64,000 nucleotides of DNA, taken from positions 62,001 through 126,000 of the forward strand of contig JAGWXD010000003.1 in assembly GCA_018970085.1 (NCBI GenBank). Reading direction: 5' to 3'. The DNA comes from Cyanobacteria bacterium REEB459. Its GTDB lineage: Bacteria; Cyanobacteriota; Cyanobacteriia; Phormidesmidales; Phormidesmidaceae. Both the position numbers and the translations under genes were made by a program. This document shows positions 47,614-56,474 of the stretch, piece after piece. The stretch's first letter is position 1, and each line of letters opens with the position of its first letter. Under the pieces are notes generated by a model, which was not told the DNA's origin, did not search any database, and was given only the letters and a program-made list of their open reading frames with translations.

Positions 47614-48483
47614 CTAAACCACCAACCGCATGCTTAAATCTAGCCAGGCAGCCCGAGTGACTGGGCCACTACTGGATATAAAGTCTACACCGGTGGCGGC
47701 GATTGGTCCCAGGGTGGCCAGGCTAACGTTACCCGAGGCTTCAATCTTCAGCCGGGGTTGAGCCTGCCGTAGACGCTGGACCGCTATGGCCATGGTTTCT
47801 ACGGGCATATTATCCAGCATGATAATGTCTATCGGGCAGGTAAGGGCCTCCTCCACCTGGGCCAGGCTACTGACTTCTACTTCCAGACTGAGGGGGTAGG
47901 GCATGGTCTGGCGCACCTGCTCGATCGCTGCCCGTACTCCTCCGGCGGCGGCGATGTGGTTGTCCTTCAGCATCACCGCATCGTCTAGCCCCAGGCGATG
48001 GTTGGTGGCTCCCCCCACTCGACTGGCGTACTTTTCCAGGATTCTCAGGCCAGGGGTAGTTTTGCGGGTATCGACAAACTGACTGGGGTAAGGGGCCAAG
48101 GCCTCGACGTACTGGCGGGTGGCGGTGGCAATGCCACTCAAACGCATAGCCAGGTTAAGGGCCACCCGTTCCCCCATCAGTAGGTAGGCCAGGGGACCGC
48201 TGAGGCGGGCGATGGGACTGTTAACCTCACAGCTCTCGCCCTCGGCCACCAGGGCCTCAAACTCTACCCCACCCTCCAGCAGGCTAAAGACCCGCGCCGC
48301 TACCGGCAGGCCGGCAACGATGCCCGGGGCCTTAGCGACCCACTGGGCCTGGAGCGATCGCTGCCCTAGGGACCCCAGGCAAGCACTACTCCAGTCGCCC
48401 CGGCCAATATCCTCCTGGAGCCAGGTGCGGAGTAGGGGATCGAGGGCGATCGCCGGTAGGGTAAGGGGCAACGGGGTAGACAT
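47614..48483 (-). CDS. nadC: Nicotinate-nucleotide pyrophosphorylase (quinolinate phosphoribosyltransferase)
   Basis: De novo NAD synthesis enzyme forming nicotinate mononucleotide from quinolinate and PRPP. Family blocks: WLQEDIGRGDWSS, ARLSGPLAYLLMGERVALNL, DTRKTTPGLRILEKYA, MLKDNHI, LEVEVSSLAQVEEAL and EASGNVSL. ATG 48483 gives MSTPLPLTLPAIALDP and 289 residues; a longer start (48546) is less likely. Divergent from a structured RNA region. Confidence 0.94.
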   Translation of the reverse strand: MSTPLPLTLPAIALDPLLRTWLQEDIGRGDWSSACLGSLGQRSLQAQWVAKAPGIVAGLPVAARVFSLLEGGVEFEALVAEGESCEVNSPIARLSGPLAYLLMGERVALNLAMRLSGIATATRQYVEALAPYPSQFVDTRKTTPGLRILEKYASRVGGATNHRLGLDDAVMLKDNHIAAAGGVRAAIEQVRQTMPYPLSLEVEVSSLAQVEEALTCPIDIIMLDNMPVETMAIAVQRLRQAQPRLKIEASGNVSLATLGPIAATGVDFISSSGPVTRAAWLDLSMRLVV

Positions 48484-48684
48484 GGAACACAGCTCAGGAT
48501 AGGCAGGAGAGCCTTGATCAGGATGGGGACAGGATGCATCGGTCAAATCCCGGGTTTGGGTTGGTACTTGATTGTCCTAGCCAGCTTGGGCACGACCACA
48601 GCTATTCTGTGCTATGGTACAGTCAATGTTGAGTACTCAGCAGATTAACCCATTGTACCCTTTAGAACCCAGGAGGTGATGCCC

Positions 48685-48756
48685 ATGCAAGAGAGTAGTA
48701 AACGTGTGGGTCTTCAGGTTAATGTAGGCCGACTGTGCGCCGGGGCTGTACTTTAA
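48685..48756 (+). CDS. Tiny ORF (23 residues) with near-perfect Shine-Dalgarno
   Basis: Encodes MQESSKRVGLQVNVGRLCAG plus AVL. The AGGAGGTGAT just upstream fully complements the 3' end of 16S rRNA with 8 bases between AGGAGG and ATG, the ideal spacing; an ATG two codons earlier (48679) is too close. The 3' part of the ORF (48711-48722) can pair with 48826-48836. An overlapping reading frame from a GTG near 48735 runs to a stop near 48833. No known family. Could be a regulatory leader peptide or a small protein. Confidence 0.4.
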   Translation: MQESSKRVGLQVNVGRLCAGAVL

Positions 48757-48836
48757 TTGAGTTAGTTCCTGAAGCAATTAATACTTTTGTAGCCGACTGG
48801 TTTGGGTTCCTCCCGGCAGTCAGGTTTAACTGAAGA
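48711..48836 (+). ncRNA. Candidate structured RNA closed by a long-range helix
   Basis: TCTTCAGGTTAA (48711-48722) pairs with TTAACTGAAGA (48826-48836) with one bulged G. Inside, TTAATTG (48753-48759) pairs with CAATTAA (48775-48781), and GACTG/CAGTC arms close a hairpin near 48795-48821. GTAGGCCGACTG (48724) and GTAGCCGACTG (48789) are near-identical direct repeats. A terminator follows 10 bases later. Not recognised as tmRNA, 6S RNA or Yfr1. Confidence 0.45.
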
Positions 48837-48846
48837 TCCGACTAGA

Positions 48847-48879
48847 CCGCCCTTACCCTGGTAAGGGCGGATAGTTTTT
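48847..48879 (+). terminator. Rho-independent terminator
   Basis: CCGCCCTTAC-CCTG-GTAAGGGCGG, a perfect 10-bp stem with a 4-base loop, then ATAGTTTTT. It ends a short plus-strand transcript, since no full-size gene precedes it on this strand. Confidence 0.85.
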
Positions 48880-49037
48880 CGGGGGGGTAGCTCTGCCAGC
48901 CTTCACAGTGCAGCCATTACAAGGTTGCCAGGGCCCCTAGGGCTAGCCAAATCTAGCCGCTGTGAATAATCATTTCTCGGCCGCTAGACCACTATCAGGC
49001 CCCCTAAACTAGAGAATAGACGGTCTGGAGAAACACC

Positions 49038-50009
49038 ATGACTCTAGAACTGCACCCCCAGCAGCCGATCACCCCAGAAGCGATTGATGCGGTCAGGGGC
49101 CAAACCATAGGGGAGTATGCCTGCAGCATTATTGCTCAGCAGTACTACCACCTGATCGAACAGGAGGCCGGGGTACGGGCTGACTGCAATCCTGAGTACT
49201 TGCATCAGATGCGGGTGGGCTGCCGCCGCCTGCGTACAGCACTACAGGTATTTAAGCCGGTGATCACGCTACCCAAACAGGCCCGGGCCCATTCGATTCG
49301 GGCGATCTCCCAGATTCTGGGTCGCTTACGTGACCTAGATGTCCAAATTGCCAGTATTGAAACTGACTACAGCCCGCGAATTCAGGCTCACGCAGAGCAA
49401 CGACTCCTCCGGCAAACTCTAAAACAGCTAAAACACAGACGGGGTCTAGTGTTAATCGAGGTGAGAACCCTACTCACCAGTCCCTCCTACCAAGAGTTCA
49501 AACGGGCCTACGAAAAATGGTTACGGTTTCCCCGCTACAAGCCTATGGGGACACTTCCCTTGCAGCTAGTATTACCAGATTTACTCAATCCCCTCATCAG
49601 TAAATTGCTCCTCCACCCCGGTTGGCTAATAACCCTCCAGGAAAGCTCTACCCCCAGTCGACAAACCCTCCACAACCTGCGCAAACTGTGCAAGCATGTG
49701 CGGTACCAGGCTGAATTCTTCAGTCCCTTCTATGGTCCCTCCTTTCGTAGCTGGATCCAAGAACTAAAAATCTGGCAAGATAACCTGGGTACTGTTCAAG
49801 ATATTTACGTTTTTAGAGAGCTAATGGCCACCCAGACGGGCCCACCGGAGACAACTCCGGCAGAATTACACCAGATCACTGAAACCAGCCGCCACCAGGC
49901 CCTCCAGGGCTGGGAAGAGTTGCGTCACCGCTATCTAGACTTGAACTACCGGCGATCGCTGTATGGTCTGATTCTCTATCCCCAAGACCAAACCCCCGAG
50001 ATCGCCTAA
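49038..50009 (+). CDS. CHAD domain protein
   Basis: Alpha-helical CHAD domain, named for conserved histidines and known to bind polyphosphate. The first conserved helix is LHQMRVGCRRLRTALQVF, followed by RDLDVQ and the second repeat LHNLRKLCKHVRYQAEFF. 323 residues, no CYTH partner domain. ppk1, whose product makes polyphosphate, is 33 kb away, so any link is only inferred. Its stop overlaps the convergent DUF1350 gene by 4 bp. Confidence 0.88.
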   Translation: MTLELHPQQPITPEAIDAVRGQTIGEYACSIIAQQYYHLIEQEAGVRADCNPEYLHQMRVGCRRLRTALQVFKPVITLPKQARAHSIRAISQILGRLRDLDVQIASIETDYSPRIQAHAEQRLLRQTLKQLKHRRGLVLIEVRTLLTSPSYQEFKRAYEKWLRFPRYKPMGTLPLQLVLPDLLNPLISKLLLHPGWLITLQESSTPSRQTLHNLRKLCKHVRYQAEFFSPFYGPSFRSWIQELKIWQDNLGTVQDIYVFRELMATQTGPPETTPAELHQITETSRHQALQGWEELRHRYLDLNYRRSLYGLILYPQDQTPEIA

Positions 50010-50785
50010 CTACCTCGGCCGGGGGACTCCAGCCAACTCAGCAGATCCTGTTTTAACTGTTGCAGGTCACGGTACCATTCCTGCTTGAGAAACTGACCCA
50101 AAACATCCAGGGGAGTGAAGGCTTGTCCCGGTTGCCAGGCTACATCCTGGGCAATAGGGGTGGTGTGGCTACCCGGCAGAATTCGCACCGCCGTTGAGTG
50201 GGGAAAACGCCGTATTAGCACCTCCGAAAGGGAACGGGTTTGATCGAGATTGTCACTGCGAAACTTAATCAGTAAATTGCGACTAACGGGATAGTCTTCA
50301 GCCACTAGGGCCAGGGTAGCCGAGGGAGAGGGAGTAAACTCCACATTGAAGGTGGAATTCAATTGTCCCAGTTGCTCCAGCAGGGGAATAGCCGCCTGGG
50401 CCGGATAGTTGTTAAAACTAATATAGATATTGCCGGCCCGTTCCACCTCCCAAAGGCTATTAATCAACAGGTGCAGCTTACAGCCCATACTATGGCCCAG
50501 GCCGTAGACTGGCAGCCTAGCCCTGGTCTGCAGGTAGGGCTGGGCCTGGATAAAATTTCGCAGTACTGTTTCTGCCATTGCCTCATGGTCAAGGCCATTG
50601 AGAAAGGGGGTCGCGACTACCAGGTAGCCGGCCTGGGCCAGGTTTTCCAGCAACCAACCATAGGTCAGACTAGGGGCAGTGGCAACAAAGGCACCCCCTA
50701 AAAAATGAAGTATAGCGATGGGATGGGCCGGTGCCAGGATCCAATTCCCCGATACCTGTTGCCACTCCATAGGGGGCTGTGCCAT
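50006..50785 (-). CDS. DUF1350 family alpha/beta-hydrolase-like protein
   Basis: 259-residue protein of the cyanobacterial/plastid DUF1350 family. The ILHFLGGAFVATAPSLTYGW block and the nucleophile elbow-like GLGHSMGCKLHLL (G-x-S-x-G) suggest an alpha/beta hydrolase. An Asp and His in the usual later positions (EDYPVS, PGSHTTP) are compatible with a triad. Substrate unknown. Divergent from the RND pump. Confidence 0.85.
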   Translation of the reverse strand: MAQPPMEWQQVSGNWILAPAHPIAILHFLGGAFVATAPSLTYGWLLENLAQAGYLVVATPFLNGLDHEAMAETVLRNFIQAQPYLQTRARLPVYGLGHSMGCKLHLLINSLWEVERAGNIYISFNNYPAQAAIPLLEQLGQLNSTFNVEFTPSPSATLALVAEDYPVSRNLLIKFRSDNLDQTRSLSEVLIRRFPHSTAVRILPGSHTTPIAQDVAWQPGQAFTPLDVLGQFLKQEWYRDLQQLKQDLLSWLESPGRGS

Positions 50786-50850
50786 AGATTCTCCAGAGGT
50801 ACAGGCTGCACGCTAAACTTAACATTTAGATACTTTACTGATCCTAGCCC

Positions 50851-53800
50851 ATGAACATCTCCGCCTGGTCTGTTCGCCGCCCGATCCCAGTGATTGTGAT
50901 GTTTCTGGTGTTAACCCTGGCAGGTCTGCTGGCCTTTGGCCGGCTGGGTATCGACCTTAACCCAAATGTGGACTTTCCGGTGGTGACAGTCAGTGTTGCT
51001 CAAGTAGGGGCAGCACCAGAGGAAATGGAAAAACAGGTCACCAAAAAAATTGAAGATGCCGTGGCGGGGCTGGGGAATATCGATAAAATCACGTCCACGG
51101 TCAGAGATGGATCCTCCACTACCTCCATTGCCTTTTTGTTGGGAACTAATATTGATCGAGCCACCAACGATGTACGGGATGCGGTGACCCGCATCCGTCA
51201 GGATTTGCCGGGAGGCATTCAAGAACCCGTAGTACAGCGATTAGAGTTTGGCGGCGGGGTGATCATGACCTACGCAGTCAACTCCGATCGCCGATCCGTC
51301 GAAGAACTCAGCGATCTGGTTGATCGCACCATCAGTCAAGAAATTCTCACCGTTAAGGGAGTGGCCCGGGTAGCCCGAGTCGGGGGGGTCGATCCAGAGA
51401 TTCGCCTGGACCTCGATCCACAGCAACTGGATGCCCTGGGCATTACCGCCACCCAGGTAAACGACCAGGTGCGAGCCTTAAACGTTAATCTACCCAGCGG
51501 TCGGGCTAACCTAGGCAACCAGGAACAAAGCTTTCGTACCCTGGGCAGCGCCTCTACCCTCGAAGCCCTGCGCAGTTACCGGATTGCCCTGCCCCAGGGA
51601 GGCACTGTGCCCCTGAGTAGTTTGGGTAAGGTAGAGCGCAGCTACCGAGAAGCTCGCCAGTCGGCCTATTTTAATAACCAACCAGTGGTGGCCTTTTCTA
51701 TCTATCGCAGCACCGGTAGTACCCTGGTGGCGGTAGAAGATGGGGTGAAGACGGCCCTAGAACGGCTGGCCCAAACCCTGCCTAAGGATATCTCTACCGA
51801 CCTCATCTTTACCCGGGCCGATGATATCCGCGAGTCTTACCTGGCTTCGATTGAGGATTTGATCCTGGGGTGCGCCCTGGCGGTAGTGGTGGTGGGGCTG
51901 TTTCTGCGGGATTGGCGATCGACGATCATTACCTCTATGGCCCTGCCCCTCTCGATTATTCCTACTTTTTTGGTGTTGCAGTGGTTTGGCTACACCCTCA
52001 ATAGCATGACCCTGCTAGCCCTCACCCTGGCTATCGGGAACCTGGTCGATGATGCCATTGTAGAAATTGAAAACGTCGAGCGCCACAGCCGCATGGGTAA
52101 GTCTCCCTACCAGGCAACCCTGGACTCCACCGCCGAAGTGGGTCTGGCGGTGCTGGCCTCCACCGCCACCATCGTGGTGGTATTTCTACCTGTAGCCTTT
52201 ATGGGGGGTATTCCAGGGCAATTTTTCAAGCCCTTTGGGTTAACGGTGGCGGTTGCCACCATTTTTTCTATTCTGGTGGCCCGCCTGGTAACCCCGATCA
52301 TGGCTGCCTACTGGTTAAAACCTAAACCCGAGACCATGGCTGAGTCTGAGCTAGTCCAGGGGCCGGGCTTTTACCGAGCCATGCTGAGCTGGGCGCTACG
52401 CCACCGGGGCGTGACCCTGGCCCTGGCGGTGATCTTTTTTGTAGGTAGTCTGCAATTGGTTCCCTACATTCCGACTAATTTATTTGATCGCAGCGATACA
52501 GGTCTATCTACCCTTGCCCTTGAGTTACCTCCAGGGTCTACCCTCAAAGATACAGAAACTGCGGCCAATCGGCTTACCCAACTGCTTAAGCAAGACCGGG
52601 TAGTGGCCACGGTATTGTCCCTGGCGGGGGGAGAAGAGGTGAATCAGGCTACCCTCTATGTGCGGTTGGTAGCCAAGGGCGATCGCACCCTTTCCCAGTG
52701 GCAATTTCAAGACCAGGCTCGCAACCTCTTTCAACAGGTCCCTGGGGCCCGGATTAGTTTCAAGTCCCAGGGTGCCACAGGGGATGGCAAGGATTTAACC
52801 GTTGTGCTCAAGGGGGAAAACCCTGACGGACTGTCACAGGCCGCCGACACCTTAAGTCGAGAAATGCGATCGATCCCGGGGTTGGTGGATGTCAGTTCTA
52901 GCGCCAGTCTGGTAAAACCGGAGGTGCAGATTATCCCCGACCGCGACCGGGCCGCCGACCTGGGGGTGACGGTACAGAGCATTGCCCGCACCGCTGCCCT
53001 AGCTACCCTGGGAGACAGCGACGCCAACCTGGCTGACTTTAACCTGGGCGATCGTCAGATTCCCATTCGGGTCCAAATCGATCCGATTTTTCGAGATGAT
53101 CCAAAAATTCTTCAAACCCTTAGGGTTCCCGGCCAGAATGGGGAGTTAATTCCCCTGGCGGCGGTAGCCCAGGTGAACTTTAGCAGTGGGCCAGCCCAGC
53201 TGGATCGGGTAGACCGCTCTCGGCAGGTAACCCTGGGTGCTAACCTGCAGGGCCTTACCCTAGGCCAGGGTCTGGCTGCAGTGAGCCAGCTACCAGCCAT
53301 GAAAACCCTGCCTTCGGGGGTAACCCAACAGCCAGCGGGGGATGGAGAAATTATGAAGGAAATTTTCGGTCGCTTCGCCCTCGCCCTGGCCACCGCTATT
53401 TTGCTAATCTACGCGGTGCTGGTGTTGCTCTACAACAACTTTATGCACCCCATAACGGTGATGGCTGCCCTCCCCCTTTCCATCGGGGGTGCCTTACTGG
53501 GTTTACTGGTGACCCAAAAACCCATGGGACTCTACGCCCTGATTGGCATTGTGCTGTTGATGGGGCTGGTGACTAAGAATTCTATTCTTCTGGTGGATTA
53601 CGCCCTGACAGCCCAACAGGAGGGCCTAGGGCGTAAGGCCGCCGCCATTAACGCTGGCGTCACCCGATTGCGACCGATTTTAATGACATCGGTGTCTACG
53701 GTAGCGGGAATGCTGCCCCTGGCCATGGAACTGGGGGCCGGTGGAGAAACCCGCAGTCCCATGGCGATCGCGGTAATCGGTGGCTTTACTACCTCCACCC

Positions 53801-53967
53801 TGCTCACCCTGGTGGTCGTGCCGGTGTTGTTCACCTACATTGACCAGATCAATAGCTTTTTAGACCGCCGTTTGAATCGATCTCCCCAACCACCTGGGCC
53901 GATCACCCCCGAGCCGAAGGCAGAAACCCCCGCCAGCCCCTATACCCTAATTAAATACCTTGATTAA
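50851..53967 (+). CDS. RND (AcrB/HAE1-like) efflux permease
   Basis: Proton-driven inner-membrane pump. The N-terminal amphipathic start (WSVRRPIPVIVMFLVLTLAG) precedes the first helix, two large porter loops follow, and helix 4 carries the proton-relay double Asp in LAIGNLVDDAIVEIENV. The second half repeats the layout, with LIYAVLVLLYNNFMHPITVM and IGIVLLMGLVTKNSILLVDY. 1038 residues, complete. No membrane-fusion protein or outer-membrane channel adjoins it. Substrate unknown. Confidence 0.95.
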   Translation: MNISAWSVRRPIPVIVMFLVLTLAGLLAFGRLGIDLNPNVDFPVVTVSVAQVGAAPEEMEKQVTKKIEDAVAGLGNIDKITSTVRDGSSTTSIAFLLGTNIDRATNDVRDAVTRIRQDLPGGIQEPVVQRLEFGGGVIMTYAVNSDRRSVEELSDLVDRTISQEILTVKGVARVARVGGVDPEIRLDLDPQQLDALGITATQVNDQVRALNVNLPSGRANLGNQEQSFRTLGSASTLEALRSYRIALPQGGTVPLSSLGKVERSYREARQSAYFNNQPVVAFSIYRSTGSTLVAVEDGVKTALERLAQTLPKDISTDLIFTRADDIRESYLASIEDLILGCALAVVVVGLFLRDWRSTIITSMALPLSIIPTFLVLQWFGYTLNSMTLLALTLAIGNLVDDAIVEIENVERHSRMGKSPYQATLDSTAEVGLAVLASTATIVVVFLPVAFMGGIPGQFFKPFGLTVAVATIFSILVARLVTPIMAAYWLKPKPETMAESELVQGPGFYRAMLSWALRHRGVTLALAVIFFVGSLQLVPYIPTNLFDRSDTGLSTLALELPPGSTLKDTETAANRLTQLLKQDRVVATVLSLAGGEEVNQATLYVRLVAKGDRTLSQWQFQDQARNLFQQVPGARISFKSQGATGDGKDLTVVLKGENPDGLSQAADTLSREMRSIPGLVDVSSSASLVKPEVQIIPDRDRAADLGVTVQSIARTAALATLGDSDANLADFNLGDRQIPIRVQIDPIFRDDPKILQTLRVPGQNGELIPLAAVAQVNFSSGPAQLDRVDRSRQVTLGANLQGLTLGQGLAAVSQLPAMKTLPSGVTQQPAGDGEIMKEIFGRFALALATAILLIYAVLVLLYNNFMHPITVMAALPLSIGGALLGLLVTQKPMGLYALIGIVLLMGLVTKNSILLVDYALTAQQEGLGRKAAAINAGVTRLRPILMTSVSTVAGMLPLAMELGAGGETRSPMAIAVIGGFTTSTLLTLVVVPVLFTYIDQINSFLDRRLNRSPQPPGPITPEPKAETPASPYTLIKYLD

Positions 53968-53974
53968 ATAGTTC

Positions 53975-53980
53975 TATAAT
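53975..53980 (+). promoter_or_regulatory. Perfect -10 element before tRNA-Gly
   Basis: TATAAT 37 bp upstream of the tRNA 5' end, just after the RND gene's stop. No good -35 match at the usual spacing. Confidence 0.5.
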
Positions 53981-54017
53981 GGAGGTCGGGAAAAATTTTG
54001 GCCTCTAGCTGCCTGAC

Positions 54018-54089
54018 GCGGGTGTAGTTCAGTGGTAGAACGTCAGCTTCCCAAGCTGAATGTCGACGGTTCGAGTCCGTTCACCCGCT
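54018..54089 (+). tRNA. tRNA-Gly (CCC anticodon)
   Basis: Cloverleaf reads directly: acceptor GCGGGTG pairs with CACCCGC (discriminator T), D arm GTTCAGTGGTAGAAC, anticodon arm TCAGC-TTCCCAA-GCTGA with anticodon CCC, T arm with TTCGAGT. 72 nt without an encoded CCA. It decodes GGG glycine codons. Confidence 0.95.
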
Positions 54090-54155
54090 TTTGCTGCGGT
54101 CTTGCAGCTCCAGACTAGCCATCGCTGCCCAACTCTGTCAAAGTCCCAGCCAGGG

Positions 54156-54800
54156 TCAACGGCGACGGTCCTGTAATTTACGGTAAACACTCTTTAAGTC
54201 GACCTGGTGATAGGCTAGGGCCACCAGGGTGTGGTAGAACAGGTCAGCCACTTCGGCAGCGATCGCTTCTGGATCGTCATCTTTGCAGGCCATCACCACT
54301 TCTGCCGCTTCTTCGCCGATTTTTTTGAGAATTTTATTATCCCCCCCCTCCATTAACTTACAGGTATAGGAGTTAGGGTCTGGTTGCAAGCGGCGCTGGG
54401 TAACCACTGCGAATACCTGGGATAGGGTATCGGCAGGGGGCAGGACGCGATCATCACCGATCTGATGAAAACAACTGCGCTCGCCGGTATGACAGGCCAC
54501 CTCACCCCGCTGCTCTACCGTGAGTAGCAGGGCGTCACTATCGCAGTCGTAACGGATAGTTTGAACCCGTTGAGTGTGGCCCGATGTCGCCCCCTTATGC
54601 CAGAGGGACTGGCGAGATCGACTCCAAAACCAGGTTTCCCCCGTGGCCAGGGTCTGGCGCAAAGCCTCTGAGTTCATCCAGGCCATCATCAGCACCGTAC
54701 CATCCAGGTGGTCCTGCACAATGGCAGGCACCAGCCCATGGTCGTTATAACGGATGCGATCAACCGGTACAGCGTTAAGTAAGGAGGGCAGAGAAGCCAT
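54156..54800 (-). CDS. hisIE: Bifunctional phosphoribosyl-AMP cyclohydrolase / phosphoribosyl-ATP pyrophosphatase
   Basis: Fused HisI and HisE, catalysing steps 2 and 3 of histidine synthesis. HisI part (about 1-115): [42 protein letters not shown] and the Cys of [11 protein letters not shown] for metal binding. HisE part (about 120-214): [16 protein letters not shown] and [14 protein letters not shown] 54800 gives 214 residues; an earlier start (54869) overlaps ccmP and is rejected. It follows ccmP by 28 bp. Confidence 0.94.
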   Translation of the reverse strand: MASLPSLLNAVPVDRIRYNDHGLVPAIVQDHLDGTVLMMAWMNSEALRQTLATGETWFWSRSRQSLWHKGATSGHTQRVQTIRYDCDSDALLLTVEQRGEVACHTGERSCFHQIGDDRVLPPADTLSQVFAVVTQRRLQPDPNSYTCKLMEGGDNKILKKIGEEAAEVVMACKDDDPEAIAAEVADLFYHTLVALAYHQVDLKSVYRKLQDRRR

Positions 54801-54828
54801 GGGAGTCGGGGTAAGGACTAGATAGGGG

Positions 54829-55470
54829 TTACTCGTGGCGCTGGTCAGGGTCGTGGTCTCGCCCAGCAATCGCCTCCATAGACGCTAAAACAGCCTGCTG
54901 GGCAGCTAAGATATCTCGCTCTTCTCCCCCCAGATAAAGACGACCAAAGCTGCCTACCGAGCTGATCTGCAAAATGTTAATCAGGGCGGCTTTTTCTGCC
55001 TGGTTAGCCGCCAAAGAAGCGTAGGCCGCTGGCTCAACCTCAAACACATAGAGGGTTTGCCCTGCTACAATCATATTACCGCGGCGGTTGCGATTAATCA
55101 GTTGGACATGGTGGGGATCGAGGTTCCGAATCACCTGACTGGAAATCACCCGTGGTTTAAGGCGATCTCGATAACTAACTCCCAGGGCCTCTAACATGGC
55201 CTTTCCGGCTGCATGCACTTCCCCCTGTTTACTGGCGTGTACTTCCAACAGACCGTAGAGACGCTCAACAATCAAGGTGCCCGATCTGACCACCGCTGCC
55301 TTCAAACCAATATCTAAAATTCGGTTGATTTCAATGCCTGGAGAGATCTCAATCCATAGAGAAGCGTCCCCAGGTAAGGGCAAAAAACCCAGGGCAACGG
55401 TGCCCATATAGGCGGCATGCTGAGGTTGTAAGCTGTCAATGTATACGTAACTGCGAAGATTAACGCCCAA
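54829..55470 (-). CDS. ccmP: Carboxysome shell protein CcmP (tandem BMC)
   Basis: Tandem bacterial-microcompartment-domain protein whose trimers stack into a gated double-layer pore in the beta-carboxysome shell. Family blocks: [40 protein letters not shown], and in the second half [20 protein letters not shown] and [13 protein letters not shown]. 213 residues matches CcmP. The start is a TTG at 55470 giving MGVNLRSY, as in homologues. It stands apart from any other ccm gene in this window and precedes hisIE. Confidence 0.9.
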   Translation of the reverse strand: MGVNLRSYVYIDSLQPQHAAYMGTVALGFLPLPGDASLWIEISPGIEINRILDIGLKAAVVRSGTLIVERLYGLLEVHASKQGEVHAAGKAMLEALGVSYRDRLKPRVISSQVIRNLDPHHVQLINRNRRGNMIVAGQTLYVFEVEPAAYASLAANQAEKAALINILQISSVGSFGRLYLGGEERDILAAQQAVLASMEAIAGRDHDPDQRHE

Positions 55471-55522
55471 AAAAGTATCCCGCTTGTTTCTCCTTGTAGT
55501 AGCAGTATAGCGGCCAGTGGGG

Positions 55523-55873
55523 CTAAAACTTAGAACCGAAACCGACGGAGGTAGTCCCCATAGTGCTGTAAATAATCAGACCCATGGGCAGGGTCAGTCG
55601 ACCATCGCGATCAAGGATATCCGCCAGGATGGGCAGTTGCTTTAAATCTAAGACCGGCTTAACAACCGCAGCCGGATCTGGGCCAGCCGGGTGAGCAACA
55701 TTCATTTGTTGAGCCAATTCCTCTAGTTGATGGGCCCTGACCGCCCGGCCAGCCCCGGCGGCAACCTGGGCCTGACGGTCTACCGATAGGGGGGTAATGG
55801 CCCAACCAGGCAGGGGTAACAAGCCTATTGTGCCCAACACAACCGTAGCCAACTTTAAAGTATTAATCATCAT
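55523..55873 (-). CDS. Small predicted exported protein, unknown
   Basis: 116 residues with a clear signal peptide (about 1-26, [20 protein letters not shown]) and cleavage after GWA. The mature part is Ala/Gln/Pro-rich ([20 protein letters not shown]) and ends in [11 protein letters not shown]. No domain recognised. Starts ATGATG at 55873. A perfect 24-bp palindrome lies 183 bp upstream and may control it. Confidence 0.65.
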   Translation of the reverse strand: MMINTLKLATVVLGTIGLLPLPGWAITPLSVDRQAQVAAGAGRAVRAHQLEELAQQMNVAHPAGPDPAAVVKPVLDLKQLPILADILDRDGRLTLPMGLIIYSTMGTTSVGFGSKF

Positions 55874-56474
55874 AGTTAGAATGTCCCTGACTAGTTGTCA
55901 TCTAAACTGAAGTATTGACTAAGGCGGGGCGGACAAACAAATAGTTACGACTGCTAACCCGGCAATTGCAATGCAGTTCACGCCGGTAAACCCAACCGTC
56001 TCTCTCTGCTTCCAGCAATTCTCATTGTGAAAACCTTGACCCTATCTTAGCTCTGGCTATTGAGAATATTCTCAATAGCTCTGCCTGGCAAGCCTATGCT
56101 TTGGTCAGACGATCTAAGGTCGAAACGGCGTCTTTGATACAAGAGTTCTAAAATGAGAAGGGCTGCTCTATTTCCGTGGTTCTGACCATTAACTAGACCC
56201 ATAGAATTTTTAAGATTGATACTTGGAAAGCCAAGCCTGAGTCGACAGTAAACTGAGTTGCTAGTCTGCTTGCTGGCGATCGCAGACTTAACCCTAACAA
56301 GTCAATGTTGGAGCTGACTATACCACGGTTGACTGGGCGACCAGTATTAAGAAATATACCTAAATCAATGGGAGTTCGGTCACCCTTGAGATCGGTTTAA
56401 ACCCGGTTGCGGCTCAGGTAGATGCGTAGACGGTTACCAGTTCCCTCAGCCTGCTCCTTAGGGTGACCCTCGTC
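55874..56474. other. 601-bp intergenic region with perfect palindrome
   Basis: Between the small exported protein (start) and the 3' end of rnc, both on the minus strand. Apart from the palindrome at 56056-56079 I find no ORF with coding character and no RNA gene. AT-rich stretches near 56140-56220 could contain the promoter for the exported protein's gene. Confidence 0.5.
56056..56079. promoter_or_regulatory. Perfect 24-bp palindrome, Fur-family-like
   Basis: The sequence GCTATTGAGAAT followed by its exact reverse complement ATTCTCAATAGC. The TGAGAAT/ATTCTCA core resembles Fur-superfamily operators (7-bp arms), although the usual central base is missing. 183 bp upstream of the small exported protein gene. 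Confidence 0.6.

Larger units (their letters stand above)
48484..49037. other. 554-bp region holding a candidate structured RNA, tiny ORF and terminator
   Basis: Lies between divergent nadC and the CHAD gene. It contains a TATGGT -10-like element (48613-48618), an AGGAGGTGAT ribosome site (48671-48680), a 23-codon ORF (48685-48756), nested helices and a clear terminator (48847-48879). The 160 bp after the terminator, before the CHAD gene, show no further structure. Confidence 0.6.

Noticed and set aside
48735-48833. Prepilin-like TLIEL stretch in the overlapping frame
   Set aside because: Resembles the type IV prepilin processing site by chance: no hydrophobic helix follows and the frame ends after about 30 codons.
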